Part shown: piece after piece, positions 8,243 to 17,300 of the stretch
How positions within the stretch are numbered: position 1 is the stretch's first letter
Layout of the letters: each line of letters begins with the position of its first letter
Assembly: GCA_017993835.1 (NCBI GenBank)
Contig: JAGOLX010000010.1
Coordinates: 1 to 64,000 of the forward strand
Source of the DNA: Phycisphaerae bacterium
GTDB lineage: Bacteria > Planctomycetota > Phycisphaerae > Sedimentisphaerales > Anaerobacaceae
Direction: 5' to 3'
DNA length: 64,000 nt
Translations under genes and position numbers: made by a program
The notes under the pieces: generated by a model
The model's database searches: none
What the model was told of the DNA's origin: nothing
The model's input: the letters and a program-made list of their open reading frames with translations, nothing else

Positions 8243-9631
8243 ATGGAACACAAGATCCTGTTGAAAGAGAGCGACATACCACGGCAATGGTACAACCTGG
8301 CGGCGGATTTGCCGACGCCGATGCTGCCGCCGCTGGGTCCGGACGGCAAACCCATTACGGCGGAGATGTTGGCCCCGGTCTTCCCGATGAACCTCATTGA
8401 GCAGGAGGTGAGTACGCAGCGGTGGATCGATATTCCGCAGGACGTGCTGGACATTCTGTACCGCTGGCGTCCGGCTCCGCTGCGTCGCGCGGTCTATCTG
8501 GAGAAGTATCTCAAGACGCCGGCTCGCATCTACTACAAGGACGAGAGCACGAGCCCGCCGGGAAGCCACAAGCCCAATACCGCAGTCGCCCAAGCGTACT
8601 ACAACAAGGTCGCGGGCATCAAGCGACTGACCACCGAGACCGGCGCCGGCCAGTGGGGCAGCGCCCTGGCCTTCGCCTGCGCGTTGCTGGGCCTGGAGTG
8701 CAAAGTGTACATGGTGCGGATCAGCTTTGACCAGAAGCCCTTCCGCAAACTGATGATGCAGGTCTGGGGCGCCAAGTGCGTCGCCAGCCCGAGCAGCGAG
8801 ACCAACGCGGGGCGCCAGATTCTGGCTGCGATGCCGGATACGCCGGGCAGCCTGGGCATCGCAATCAGTGAGGCCATCGAGGCCGCCGTCACGGACCCGA
8901 CCGGCCAGACCCGATACTCCCTGGGCAGCGTGCTCAACCACGTCCTGCTCCACCAGACGATCATCGGCCAGGAGGCCAAGAAGCAGTTACAGATAGCCGG
9001 CGAGAAGCTCCCGGACGTCGTCATCGGCTGTGCCGGCGGCGGCAGCAACTTCGCGGGACTGGCTTTCCCGTTCACTGCCGACAAGATCAACGGCGCCAAG
9101 ATCGACATCATCCCGGTGGAACCGGCGGCCTGCCCGACGATGACCCGTGCGCCGTTCGCCTACGATCACGGCGACACCGCCTGCATGACGCCGTTGCTGG
9201 CCATGCACACGCTCGGTCACGCGTTTGTCCCGCCGCCGATTCACGCGGGCGGCCTGCGGTATCACGGGATGGCTCCGCTGGTGTGTCAGTCCATCGTCGA
9301 AGGGCTGTTTACTCCCAGGGCGTACCATCAGGGCAAATGCTACGAATCGGCGTTGCTGTGGGCGAAGACCGAGGGCACGATCTGTGCTCCCGAGACCAGC
9401 CACGCGATCGCCGCGACGATCGACGAGGCGATCAAGGCCCGCGAAGAGGGCAAAGAGAAGGTCATTCTGTTCAGTTACAGTGGGCACGGACTGATGGATC
9501 TGGCCGGGTATGACAATTTCATGTCCGGCAGACTGACCGATTACGAGCTGCCCGAGGATCTCCTGCAGAAGTACACGAAGGACCTCGAGAAGATGCCGAA
9601 GGCCCCGATGCGAAAGAGCGGCCGGTGGTAG
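8243..9631 (+). CDS. trpB2: TrpB2-type tryptophan synthase beta chain
   Basis: A 462-residue PLP enzyme of the TrpB2 branch, expected to join indole and serine to make tryptophan. The PLP lysine is K110 in GSHKPN; the phosphate-binding loop [10 protein letters not shown] starts near residue 263. ETGAGQWG is the TrpB substrate loop, and the ~50-residue N-terminal extension and overall length fit TrpB2 rather than TrpB1 (~400). No trpA or other trp gene is adjacent, which is common for TrpB2 and often read as an indole-salvage role. ATG 8243 is chosen over 8225 because GGAG lies 8 bases upstream. Confidence 0.92.
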   Translation: MEHKILLKESDIPRQWYNLAADLPTPMLPPLGPDGKPITAEMLAPVFPMNLIEQEVSTQRWIDIPQDVLDILYRWRPAPLRRAVYLEKYLKTPARIYYKDESTSPPGSHKPNTAVAQAYYNKVAGIKRLTTETGAGQWGSALAFACALLGLECKVYMVRISFDQKPFRKLMMQVWGAKCVASPSSETNAGRQILAAMPDTPGSLGIAISEAIEAAVTDPTGQTRYSLGSVLNHVLLHQTIIGQEAKKQLQIAGEKLPDVVIGCAGGGSNFAGLAFPFTADKINGAKIDIIPVEPAACPTMTRAPFAYDHGDTACMTPLLAMHTLGHAFVPPPIHAGGLRYHGMAPLVCQSIVEGLFTPRAYHQGKCYESALLWAKTEGTICAPETSHAIAATIDEAIKAREEGKEKVILFSYSGHGLMDLAGYDNFMSGRLTDYELPEDLLQKYTKDLEKMPKAPMRKSGRW

Positions 9632-9708
9632 GATTGGCGGCCGGCGACCAGACGGCTGCGAGGCAAAGCGGCCGGAAGATTCGCAGATATCCGTAGGGAG
9701 GAATATAG

Positions 9709-10599
9709 ATGAGGTACGTGGTTTATTTGGCCGTTCTGCTGGTTGCAGCAGCCTCGCAGGGGCAATTGCTGAATACGGCGGAACCGGCCCAGGACTGGGA
9801 AGGCGACCTGCAGAAACCGGCCGACGCCCCGACGATCCACACCATGGTCGGCGTCACCTGGGACAGCAAGTACATCTGGCGCGGCTTCGACGTCTATGAA
9901 GACGAGAGTGCCACGCACCTGACGGTCGATCTGAATCTCTTTGACAGTGGTTTCGGCGTCAGCGCCGTCGGCCACCGCGCCAACGCGGGCGGGTTCGAAG
10001 ATCGGGAGCGATGGGATGGGACGGTGTACTACCAGAACGGCTTCTACGCCGGCGAGTCCTATGCCACGAACTACCGCGTCGGACTCGTCTACTATCTGTA
10101 TCCGGAGCTCAACTCGGGCCAGTCGATGGACATGATCGAGGGCCATTTGATTCTCTCCTGGCCGAAGCTCCTCCCGATCCAGGGTCTGCAGCCCAGCTAC
10201 GCTTTCATCGCGATGGGACAGGCGGACAGCCCCTCGATCCTTCCGGACGGGGGTTCGGGCACACTGCAAATCGGCATGCTCGACTACGGTTTCGCCGTTC
10301 CCGGGATCATTCCGGGTAGTCCTGACTGCGTGGTCACGCTGCACGCGGAACTGGTCTACAACGACGGAGTCACGATCACGGCCAGACGGACCGGCTACTA
10401 CGACTGGAGGGTCGTGCACCCGAATCCCGACCATGGGTTCTCCCATGCGGTCTTGGGCGCCTCCGCCGATGTCCCTCTCAGTGCCGACGGCAGATTCCTG
10501 CTGACGCCGTCCGTCTATTATCAGAACACGATGACCGACACGATCAACGAGGACGAAAGCGAATTCTGGGTGAGCGTCGGGCTGCGGTACTTGTTCTGA
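9709..10599 (+). CDS. Outer-membrane beta-barrel protein (TIGR02001-like)
   Basis: A 296-residue protein with a short signal peptide (about residues 1-18, ending ASQGQ). Then come alternating amphipathic strands and a C-terminal ...LRYLF ending in phenylalanine, the classic outer-membrane barrel signature read by BamA. The block SKYIWRGFD is typical of a family of uncharacterised barrel proteins (TIGR02001 type). Substrate or function is unknown. GGAGGAATATAG precedes the ATG. A GC hairpin (10633-10656) just downstream probably ends the transcript. Confidence 0.8.
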   Translation: MRYVVYLAVLLVAAASQGQLLNTAEPAQDWEGDLQKPADAPTIHTMVGVTWDSKYIWRGFDVYEDESATHLTVDLNLFDSGFGVSAVGHRANAGGFEDRERWDGTVYYQNGFYAGESYATNYRVGLVYYLYPELNSGQSMDMIEGHLILSWPKLLPIQGLQPSYAFIAMGQADSPSILPDGGSGTLQIGMLDYGFAVPGIIPGSPDCVVTLHAELVYNDGVTITARRTGYYDWRVVHPNPDHGFSHAVLGASADVPLSADGRFLLTPSVYYQNTMTDTINEDESEFWVSVGLRYLF

Positions 10600-10632
10600 G
10601 TCCTGGCTTCTGTCCATCTCGATGCACATTCC

Positions 10633-10656
10633 GGGCCGGCCTTCGCAAGCCGGCCC
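10633..10656 (+). terminator. Hairpin downstream of the outer-membrane protein gene
   Basis: GGGCCGGC and GCCGGCCC form an 8-bp stem (extendable by two A-T pairs) with a short loop, 34 bases after the stop. It lacks a clear T-run (GTTCTACG follows), so termination is likely but not certain. Confidence 0.55.
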
Positions 10657-10738
10657 GTTCTACGTGTGCCCGGCATCCTCGCGGATTCCCAGACAGCGCC
10701 CACGGAGCAGAGGGTCGTGTGTGAGGTAGTTCATGGTG

Positions 10739-10789
10739 ACGCCGTGAGGCGTTATCTTCCATGCGTGGGAAGATACGCCCTTACGGGCG
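10739..10789. repeat. Cluster of overlapping, mutually exclusive hairpins
   Basis: Three stems follow each other: ACGCC-GTGA-GGCGT (10739-10752), TATCTTCC/GGAAGATA (10753-10775), and CGCCC-TTA-GGGCG (10776-10789 region). GGCGT can pair either with the preceding ACGCC or with the ACGCC after GGAAGAT, so the folds compete. The block sits 150 bases upstream of the Nudix-like gene. It may be a regulatory leader or a dispersed intergenic repeat. Confidence 0.5.
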
Positions 10790-10942
10790 CACTACAAACT
10801 ACCGAGTCCTGACTGTGTACAATCGCCCTGGGAGGATCGAGCTTCTCGGTTTACTACCTGCCGCCGACAGGCTATGATGGCCGGCGATGGTGTCCGAATG
10901 ACACGATCGTTTCGAGTCCCTGGTTTTGGATTGAAGGAAGGC

Positions 10943-11572
10943 ATGGCGCGAGAAGAACAGGTTTTGGTGGTCGAGCGGAAGCTCTTTGACGAATTGGGCG
11001 CTTTCCGCGGGTTGCAGTTCGACGTCCAGCGGTATCTGGACCGGCTCTTTGCGCCGGGGGTCCCGCGTTTCCTGGCCCGTCCGACGGCGGAGAAGGACCC
11101 GAGCCACAAGCAGCTCATTCCCTATGTGCTCATGACGTGCCAGGGCAAGTACCTGACCTACGTGCGAGGCAAACGGGCCGGCGAGACGCGGCTAGTCGGC
11201 AACCGATCCATGGGGATCGGCGGGCATATCAACCCCGTTGACTGGACGCTGTTCAGCGCCGATCCCTATGAGACATATCGCGAAGCGGTCCGGCGGGAAG
11301 TCGAAGAGGAGGTCTGCGTCGAGGCCGGCCATACCGATCGCGTCGTCGCCTTGCTCAACGACGACTCCAACGAGGTGGGCCAGGTGCATCTGGGGGTCGT
11401 GCACTGCTGGGTCTTGGACGCCCCGAAGGTGAGCCGGCGCGAGCAGATGATTACCCAGATGGAGTTCATGAGCGTGGACGAGCTGCGGGCGGTCCGCGAC
11501 CAGATGGAGACCTGGTCGCAACTGTGCCTGGACGGCCTGGGCCCGATCCGCGAGAAGCTGAAGGAAGTCTGA
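10943..11572 (+). CDS. Nudix-like hydrolase
   Basis: A 209-residue protein. The region GGHINPVDWTLF ... AVRREVEEEV at about residues 92-125 has the spacing of a Nudix box (Gx5Ex7REVxEE), with the REVEEE core intact and a long insertion before it. Nudix enzymes cleave a nucleoside diphosphate linked to another moiety; the substrate here is unknown. The N-terminal ~60 residues contain a short helical segment and a basic linker. An ATG at 10943 is chosen since AAGGAAGG precedes it, although an earlier in-frame ATG exists. The stop codon directly abuts the start of the E2-like gene, so the two form an operon. Confidence 0.65.
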   Translation: MAREEQVLVVERKLFDELGAFRGLQFDVQRYLDRLFAPGVPRFLARPTAEKDPSHKQLIPYVLMTCQGKYLTYVRGKRAGETRLVGNRSMGIGGHINPVDWTLFSADPYETYREAVRREVEEEVCVEAGHTDRVVALLNDDSNEVGQVHLGVVHCWVLDAPKVSRREQMITQMEFMSVDELRAVRDQMETWSQLCLDGLGPIREKLKEV

Positions 11573-12310
11573 TTGCCAGCGTCTATGGAGGCCCCCGCAC
11601 ACAACCCGACGGTCACCCCCATTCCGCTTTCGCGGATTCAGCGTCTGATCGGCGAGCGCATGCTGGCGTCGAAACGGACCAAGCCGTGCTTCTATCTCCA
11701 GACCACGGCCGATGTCACCGAGCTGATGGGCATGAGGCACCGCCTGAGCAAGGCCCTGGGCGTCAAGATCACGAGCAACGCGTTCTTCATCCACGCGATG
11801 GGAATCGCGGCCCGTCGGCATCCCCTGATGGTCGGCCGACTCGTTCCGGGAGACAACTGCCGAAACGGCGACGGCCTGGTCATCCAGATCGCCGAGAGCG
11901 TCAACGTCGGGTTCGCGGTCAACAGCCCGCAGGGACTGGTCGTGCCGGTGGTCCATCGCGCGGACAGCCTGTCCCTGGCCGAGATCGCTGGCCGGGAGAA
12001 ACATCTCACGGACAAGGCGCGAAGCAACAAACTGGTGCTCGACGATATCGAAGGCGAGACCATCGGGCTGAGCAACCTCGGGGCCTACGATATTGATTCG
12101 TTCCTGGGGATCGTGCCGCCGCCGGTGAGCACGATCCTCGCGGCGGGCAAGATCGCCCCGGCCGCGGTCCCACAAGGCGGCCACATCGTCGTCCGCAAGC
12201 AGGTCAGCCTGTCGCTGGCCGTCGACCACAGGGTGATCCAGTGCGATTACGCCGCCCGATTCCTGCATGACCTGGCGGCGCAACTGAGCGATCCGAAACA
12301 TCTACTGTAG
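11573..12310 (+). CDS. Stand-alone 2-oxoacid dehydrogenase E2 catalytic domain
   Basis: A 245-residue protein covering only the acyltransferase core of E2 subunits. PLSRIQRLIGERM at the start, NVGFAVNSPQGLVVPV and SNLGAYDIDSFLGIVPPP in the middle, and AVDHRVIQCDYAARFL near the end line up with family blocks. The usual lipoyl and E1/E3-binding domains are absent. The catalytic signature DHRxxDG is DHRVIQC: H219 is present but the Asp is Gln (residue 223) and the Gly is Cys. It may therefore be a non-canonical acyltransferase or a non-catalytic oligomer former. The start is TTG at 11573, since AAGGAAG lies 6 bases upstream; ATG 11585 is an alternative. No E1 or E3 gene is nearby. Confidence 0.85.
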   Translation: MPASMEAPAHNPTVTPIPLSRIQRLIGERMLASKRTKPCFYLQTTADVTELMGMRHRLSKALGVKITSNAFFIHAMGIAARRHPLMVGRLVPGDNCRNGDGLVIQIAESVNVGFAVNSPQGLVVPVVHRADSLSLAEIAGREKHLTDKARSNKLVLDDIEGETIGLSNLGAYDIDSFLGIVPPPVSTILAAGKIAPAAVPQGGHIVVRKQVSLSLAVDHRVIQCDYAARFLHDLAAQLSDPKHLL

Positions 12311-12327
12311 TGATAGGAGGAAATCCG

Positions 12328-13236
12328 ATGACAAGGTCCCCAAGCAGTATCGGATGTCTTGGCGTGGTGATGCTATCGTTGCTGGCTGGTTTAGCGGTGG
12401 CCCAGCCGAAGGTCGAGGTCCTCTGGCCGGACGGCGCCCCCGGCGCGAAGGGCCAGGCCGAGGGCGACAAGCCGACGCTGACGATCTATCTGCCGCCGCA
12501 GGACAAGGCCACCGGTGCCGCCATTGTGATCTGCCCGGGCGGCGGTTACGGGCACCTGGCCATGGACCACGAAGGCCACCAGATCGGGCAATGGCTGAAC
12601 TCCTTTGGCGTCGCGGGCTTCATTGTGTCGTACCGTCATCGCAACAGCGGCGCCGGGTACGGCCATCCCGCCCCGATCCAGGACGCCCAGCGGGCGATCA
12701 AAACGGTCCGGTGCCGTGCCAAAGAGTGGGGCATCGATCCCAATCGGATCGGCATCCTGGGCTTCTCCGCTGGCGGGCATTTGGCCTCGACCGCCGCGAC
12801 GCATTTCAACGAGTCGTTCTGGGAGGCGCGAGACGCCATCGACCGCGTGAGCTGCCGGCCGGACTTTGCCGTTCTGGTCTACCCGGTGATCTCGTTCAGC
12901 GAACCGTTCACCCATGTCGGCTCGCGGACGAACCTGCTCGGTCCCAACGCGGACGCAGCGATCATCGAGAAGTTCTCGAACGACAAGCAGGTGACTCCGA
13001 AGACCCCGCCGATCTTCCTGTTCCACACCTGGGAGGATACAGGCGTCCCCGCCGAGAACAGCATCGCGTTCTACCTGGCGCTGCGGAAAGCAAAAGTCCC
13101 CGCCGAGATGCACATCTTCCTGAAAGGCCCGCACGGCATCGGCCTGGGCGCCAACCGCGGCGCCGCCTCCGCCTGGCCGGGCCTGTGCGCCAAATGGATG
13201 GAGGAATCCGGGTTCCTCAAGGGACAAAAGCGCTAG
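12328..13236 (+). CDS. Secreted alpha/beta hydrolase, acetyl-xylan-esterase-like
   Basis: A 302-residue secreted esterase. A signal peptide spans about residues 1-26 (ending AVAQ). IVICPGGGYGHLA gives the oxyanion region of the BD-FAE/AxeA-like esterases, and S147 in LGFSAGGHLA is the nucleophile. HTWEDTGVP (acid region) and GPHGIGLG (catalytic His) complete the triad. Such enzymes deacetylate plant or algal polysaccharides. AGGAGG sits 7 bases upstream of ATG 12328, only 17 bases after the E2-like gene. Functional linkage to that gene is not obvious. Confidence 0.87.
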   Translation: MTRSPSSIGCLGVVMLSLLAGLAVAQPKVEVLWPDGAPGAKGQAEGDKPTLTIYLPPQDKATGAAIVICPGGGYGHLAMDHEGHQIGQWLNSFGVAGFIVSYRHRNSGAGYGHPAPIQDAQRAIKTVRCRAKEWGIDPNRIGILGFSAGGHLASTAATHFNESFWEARDAIDRVSCRPDFAVLVYPVISFSEPFTHVGSRTNLLGPNADAAIIEKFSNDKQVTPKTPPIFLFHTWEDTGVPAENSIAFYLALRKAKVPAEMHIFLKGPHGIGLGANRGAASAWPGLCAKWMEESGFLKGQKR

Positions 13237-13266
13237 GATGGGCGGGAGGGTGCATGTCCGCTAACG

Positions 13267-13458
13267 CGGCCTCCCGTGGGGCAACGAGGCATGGGCCGGG
13301 CGCTGTCATTCCTGCGTCAAGCCCCACCCTACAAACGCGCCAAGGCGGCTTTCATCCCCTTCGGGTGGGCCAAAGGACCATGAACGGCTTCGTGGGAAGG
13401 ACAGTCCAGGGTTTCCGTAACCGTCTATTGGGCGCGTGCAGGTACGGTCGCGCACCCC
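13267..13458 (+). repeat. Dispersed intergenic repeat, copy 1
   Basis: Copy 1 of an element also found at 17301-17500 and, inverted, at 51933-52060. Shared blocks are CGGNCTCCCRTGGG, GTCATTCCTGCG, CAGGGTNTNCGT, GCGTGCARGTACGGT and a final CRCACC/ACACCC. Copy 1 has a divergent middle. It lies between two convergent genes (esterase and parA-like). Confidence 0.7.
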
Positions 13459-13498
13459 AAGCGGGACAAATGGGACCGTCGCCGGACCTGAGACCTCG

Positions 13499-14512
13499 CT
13501 ATGACAAGGGGGACTCGGGGGCAGCGGCGTCCTGCGGGTCGGCTTGGGCAGGCGTCGGTTCCCCGGCGGGAGCCGATGCCTGCGGCTCGTTGTAGATCGG
13601 CACAGGCGCGTAGCACTGCGGGACCGGGAGATTGACCTCGCGAATCTCGATCGGCACAGGGGCCGGAACTGCTTGGGTTTCCGCCTGGGCCTGCGGCTGC
13701 GGCGCGGGAATCTCCTCGGGCTCGTCGCTAATCCCCAGGAAGAAGTTGGCGACCTTGCGGTAGTCCTCGGCGCCGTTGCAGGTCGGGTCGTACTCGAAGA
13801 TGGTCTGGCCGTAGCTGGGAGCCTCGGCCAGCTTGATGTTCCTGCGGACGAAGCTCGGCAGCACCACCGCCCCGGACCAGGCGGTGTTCGACCCGCGGGC
13901 ATTCTCCAGGAACCCCTCGATGTCCGAGCGGACTTCGTTGGACAACGAGGTCCGCGTGTCGTGCATGCACAGGAGCACGCCCGTGACCTTCAGGCGGGGG
14001 TTGATCCGCTTGTTGACCAGATCGACCGTCTGAAGGAGCTTCCCGAAACCCTGGAGGGCCAGGAAGTGCGGCTGCAAGGGGATCAGGACCTCCTCGGCGG
14101 CCGCCAACGCGTTGAGCGACAGCAGGCCGAGCGACGGGGCGCAGTCGATCAGGCAGAAGTCGAACTGGTCTGCGCTGCCCTGCATGGCCTCGCGCAGGAC
14201 GATCTCGCGTCCGACGACGTTGACCAACTCGGTTTCCGCGCCAACCAGATTGATGTTGGCGGCGAGGAGCCAGAGGTTGGGACGGATGAGCATGAGACTC
14301 GATTCGAACGGAGCGGACTCCGTCAGGACCTCGTAGGCGCCGATCTTGACGGCCTGGGGCTCGACGCCGAGATGAATCGTCATGTGCGCCTGGGGGTCGA
14401 AGTCAATGACGATCACCTTGCGTCCCGCGGCGGCCATCGCGGCGGCCGTGTTGACCGCGGTAGTCGTCTTGCCGACGCCCCCTTTTTGATTCAGGACTGC
14501 AATCGTTCTCAA
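13499..14512 (-). CDS. ParA/Soj-like ATPase with a proline-rich tail
   Basis: A 337-residue P-loop ATPase of the ParA/MinD group. The deviant Walker A is at the very start (LNQKGGVGKTT, residues 7-17), and VIDFDPQAHMT and DFCLIDCAPSLGLLSL are switch and Walker B regions. Typical ParA proteins end near residue 260. Here ~65 extra residues rich in Pro, Ala and Gln (PQPQAQAETQAVPAPVP) follow and look disordered. No parB or parS is nearby, so an orphan ParA positioning some other cargo is likely. TTG at 14512 is chosen as start since AGAGG lies 8 bases upstream; GTG 14521 is an alternative. It follows nusB by a few bases. Confidence 0.85.
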   Translation of the reverse strand: MRTIAVLNQKGGVGKTTTAVNTAAAMAAAGRKVIVIDFDPQAHMTIHLGVEPQAVKIGAYEVLTESAPFESSLMLIRPNLWLLAANINLVGAETELVNVVGREIVLREAMQGSADQFDFCLIDCAPSLGLLSLNALAAAEEVLIPLQPHFLALQGFGKLLQTVDLVNKRINPRLKVTGVLLCMHDTRTSLSNEVRSDIEGFLENARGSNTAWSGAVVLPSFVRRNIKLAEAPSYGQTIFEYDPTCNGAEDYRKVANFFLGISDEPEEIPAPQPQAQAETQAVPAPVPIEIREVNLPVPQCYAPVPIYNEPQASAPAGEPTPAQADPQDAAAPESPLS

Positions 14513-14523
14513 TCCGTTCACCT

Positions 14524-14961
14524 CTACTGTTGTTCCTGAGTCCTTCGTCCGTCGGCTCGGAGCTTCTTGAGCACGGCGTCCAGGACACCGTTGACGAACG
14601 GCCCAGACTTCTCCGTGCTGTACTTCTTGGCCATCTCGATCGCCTCGTTGATGATCACCTTCGGCGGGATCTCCGAGCAGCTCGTCAACTGGTACACGGC
14701 CAGTCGCAGGATACTCTTGTCCACCGGCGACAGCCGCGAGAACTGCCAGCGAATCGTCGAGCCGCCGATCAGGTCGTCGCAGTCGGCCACCCGGGCCCAC
14801 GTCCCGCTCGTCCATTCCCAGGCGAGCTGGCGAGTTTTCGAATCACCCTCCATCTCGTGGAAGAACTCGGCCATCAGGCGTCCGAGCAGCTCGGAGCCCT
14901 GGATGTCAAGCTGGTAGAGGGCCTGCATGGCAAGCTCTCTGGCCCTCGTTCGTTTGTCCAT
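14524..14961 (-). CDS. nusB: Transcription antitermination factor NusB
   Basis: A 145-residue all-helical RNA-binding protein that, with NusE (S10), binds boxA of rRNA leaders and supports antitermination. TRARELAMQALYQLDIQG at the N-terminus and PPKVIINEAIEMAKKYSTEK plus FVNGVLD near the end are NusB family blocks. It lies 23 bases downstream of ribH, the standard ribH-nusB pairing, and a few bases upstream of the parA-like gene. Length matches the family. Confidence 0.95.
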   Translation of the reverse strand: MDKRTRARELAMQALYQLDIQGSELLGRLMAEFFHEMEGDSKTRQLAWEWTSGTWARVADCDDLIGGSTIRWQFSRLSPVDKSILRLAVYQLTSCSEIPPKVIINEAIEMAKKYSTEKSGPFVNGVLDAVLKKLRADGRRTQEQQ

Positions 14962-14984
14962 AGCAAATCGTAAATGGAGAATCT

Positions 14985-15452
14985 CTATCCTATCTGTTGC
15001 ATGACGTGGGCCATTTCCATCGCGGTCATGGCGGCGTCCGCGCCGGCATTGCCCATTTTGGTGCCGGCCCGCTCGATGGCCTGCTCGAGGTTCTCGCAGG
15101 TCAGTACGCCGAAGATCGCGGGCACGCCCGTGTCGTAGTTGATCTGGGCGACGCCGCGGACCACCTGCTGGCAGACCGCATCATAGTGCCCGGTCTGGCC
15201 GCGAATGACGGCCCCCAGGCAAATGACCGCGACGTAATGGCCGCTCTCTGCGAGCTTCTTGGCGACGAGCGTGATCTCGCAGGCGCCGGGCACCCACACG
15301 GCGCGCATCTGCTCGTCGGAGGCCCCGTGGCGGCGCAGACAGTCGATGGCCCCTTCCAGCAGCTTCGAGGTGATGAAGTCGTTGAATCGGCTGACGACGA
15401 TGGCGTATTTTCCCTTGCCGGCGGCTATCTGTGCACTGACTTGTTCGATCAT
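14985..15452 (-). CDS. ribH: 6,7-dimethyl-8-ribityllumazine synthase
   Basis: A 155-residue enzyme that condenses 5-amino-6-ribitylamino-uracil with dihydroxybutanone phosphate, the penultimate riboflavin step. [33 protein letters not shown] and [14 protein letters not shown] are the conserved substrate-binding blocks. [17 protein letters not shown] and KGNAGADAA-like GNAGADAA complete it. The ATG at 15452 follows GGAGAG at 7 bases; an upstream ATG would add six residues. Other riboflavin genes are not in the window. Confidence 0.95.
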   Translation of the reverse strand: MIEQVSAQIAAGKGKYAIVVSRFNDFITSKLLEGAIDCLRRHGASDEQMRAVWVPGACEITLVAKKLAESGHYVAVICLGAVIRGQTGHYDAVCQQVVRGVAQINYDTGVPAIFGVLTCENLEQAIERAGTKMGNAGADAAMTAMEMAHVMQQIG

Positions 15453-15820
15453 AGTACGGGCTCTCCACACACATCTGACCCAGCGGCCTTGTCACGGGCA
15501 GGTTCGTTCCCGCGATGCCTGCGATTGGCTGGGGGCCATTATAAGACCCTCGCCAGCCGGTCTCCAGAAAAACAGCAGCCGCAACACCACCCGAACACCG
15601 TTGCCGACGGTCTCTTCACACTAACCATAAGCATTATAAGGGCTTACCGCCTCTGCCGCCAGAAGAATCCGCCCGCCTGTGGAAACCGCTGTGCGGACGG
15701 GCGAAATGGCTAAGGCCCCCATGCCCAATGGGCGATAACCCTGGTGTACGACAACAGGCAGTAGCCGGGGACTCGGACGCATCGCGTCGGGGGACCCTGT
15801 TCTGGAGGTATACTGTAGCT
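15453..15820. other. Intergenic spacer between divergent ribH and TPR genes
   Basis: This 368-bp spacer must hold the promoters of both flanking genes. I see no RNA gene, no long inverted repeat and no convincing sigma-70 pair. The frames that cross it are not protein-like. Confidence 0.5.
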
Positions 15821-17212
15821 ATGATGTTCGAGGGCATGGATTCCGGTCCCTATGACAAGGCTGAACGCAGCGCTCGCAAGGCCTATGAACTGTATGAAGA
15901 CGGCAAGATGGCCCAAGCCCTCGCCGCCCTGGAACGGGCCATCGAGGTCAACCCGACCAACAGCGCCTGGCATTTCAACAAGGGTCTGACTCTCGATGCC
16001 ATCAACCGGTTCAACGAGGCCATCGCGGAATACGAGGCCGCTCTGCAACTGAGCCCGAACGACCTGGAGATGCTCAACGCCCTGGCGGTGGACTACACCC
16101 GCACGGGTCTCTACGACCGGGCTCTCAGCACATTCGAGTACATCCAGCAGCTCGATCCGTCGTTCGAGCCGTGCTACTGCAACCGGATCATCACGTACGC
16201 CGAGATGGGCCAGCACGACCTGGCCGAGCAGATGTTCTACCTGGCCCAGCAGATCGACGAGGAGTGCCCGCTGTGCTATTACAACATCGGCAACAGCCTC
16301 TTCGCCCGCGGGCAGTACAAGAAGGCGGTCCGCTGCTGGCTGCGAACGGCCGAGCTGGAGCCGACCCATCCCCAGATCAACTACCGCATCGCCCAAGCCT
16401 ACTGGTCCGACGGCGACCCCGTCAAGGCCCGCGAGCACTTCCTCGTGGAGTTGCGAGGCAATCCCGGCGACGTCGAGGCCATCATGGACTTCGCTTTGTT
16501 CCTCCTGGAGCAGGGCGACCTGGACGGCGCGAGGGAGAAGTTCAATCGCCTCCTCGAAATGGACCCGGATTTCGCGCCGGCCCTGCTGTACTCCGGAGAG
16601 ATCGCGCTGGATCAGGGAAACCACGACCGGGCTGCCGAGCTGTTCGACGAGGCATTGAAGAAGGACCCGACCCTGGCGGGTCCCCACTTCCGACTGGCGC
16701 AGTGCGCCCTGGTCGAGCACCGCAAGGACCGGGTGGCGAAACACCTGCTGGCGGAACTGGAGCGGGAGGTCGACGACGCGGGCACGCTGGTCTCGATGGC
16801 CTCGATGTTCCTGACCATCGACGATCCCGATCACGCCTCCCACTGCCTGCTGCGGGCGGTCGGCATGGACACGCGAAGCCCCGACGCCTACTACTACCTC
16901 GGCGTCAGTGCCGCGAACAAGGGACAGTTCGCCGACGCCGACCGGTTCTTCTCGCGAGCCCTGGAACTCGCCCCGGAGCACATGGGGGCCCTGCGGGATT
17001 CGGCCTTCACCTACCTGGCGGCCAACGAGGCTCCCAAGGCGACGGAACGGATCGCACGGGCCCGCGCCCTGGCGCCGGATGACTGCGAGCTTCGGATGCT
17101 CGACTACAGCGTCCGGCTCATCCTGCTCACAGGCCGGTTGACACACTACGCGGCCCGCCTGGACCCGCGTCCGTCGATTCGACGCCTGCACCATCGACTC
17201 CGGCGGCGCTGA
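15821..17212 (+). CDS. TPR-repeat protein
   Basis: A 463-residue protein made almost wholly of tetratricopeptide repeats (about eleven, residues 8-440). Examples are AYELYEDGKMAQALAALERA, WHFNKGLTLDAINRFNEAI and ALLYSGEIALDQGNHDRAA. No signal peptide or membrane segment is present, so it is probably a cytoplasmic scaffold. Partners cannot be read from the sequence. ATG 15821 begins the repeat-bearing part; GGAGG at 15804 is 12 bases away, slightly long. The C-terminus is strongly basic (RRLHHRLRRR). Confidence 0.8.
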   Translation: MMFEGMDSGPYDKAERSARKAYELYEDGKMAQALAALERAIEVNPTNSAWHFNKGLTLDAINRFNEAIAEYEAALQLSPNDLEMLNALAVDYTRTGLYDRALSTFEYIQQLDPSFEPCYCNRIITYAEMGQHDLAEQMFYLAQQIDEECPLCYYNIGNSLFARGQYKKAVRCWLRTAELEPTHPQINYRIAQAYWSDGDPVKAREHFLVELRGNPGDVEAIMDFALFLLEQGDLDGAREKFNRLLEMDPDFAPALLYSGEIALDQGNHDRAAELFDEALKKDPTLAGPHFRLAQCALVEHRKDRVAKHLLAELEREVDDAGTLVSMASMFLTIDDPDHASHCLLRAVGMDTRSPDAYYYLGVSAANKGQFADADRFFSRALELAPEHMGALRDSAFTYLAANEAPKATERIARARALAPDDCELRMLDYSVRLILLTGRLTHYAARLDPRPSIRRLHHRLRRR

Positions 17213-17300
17213 GGGTCCGGCCCGAACCTCCCTCTCGCCCATTCTGCGAAACCTCCTGAATTCGATCCGACACGAGGCCCTTTCTGACGCATGACTCCTG

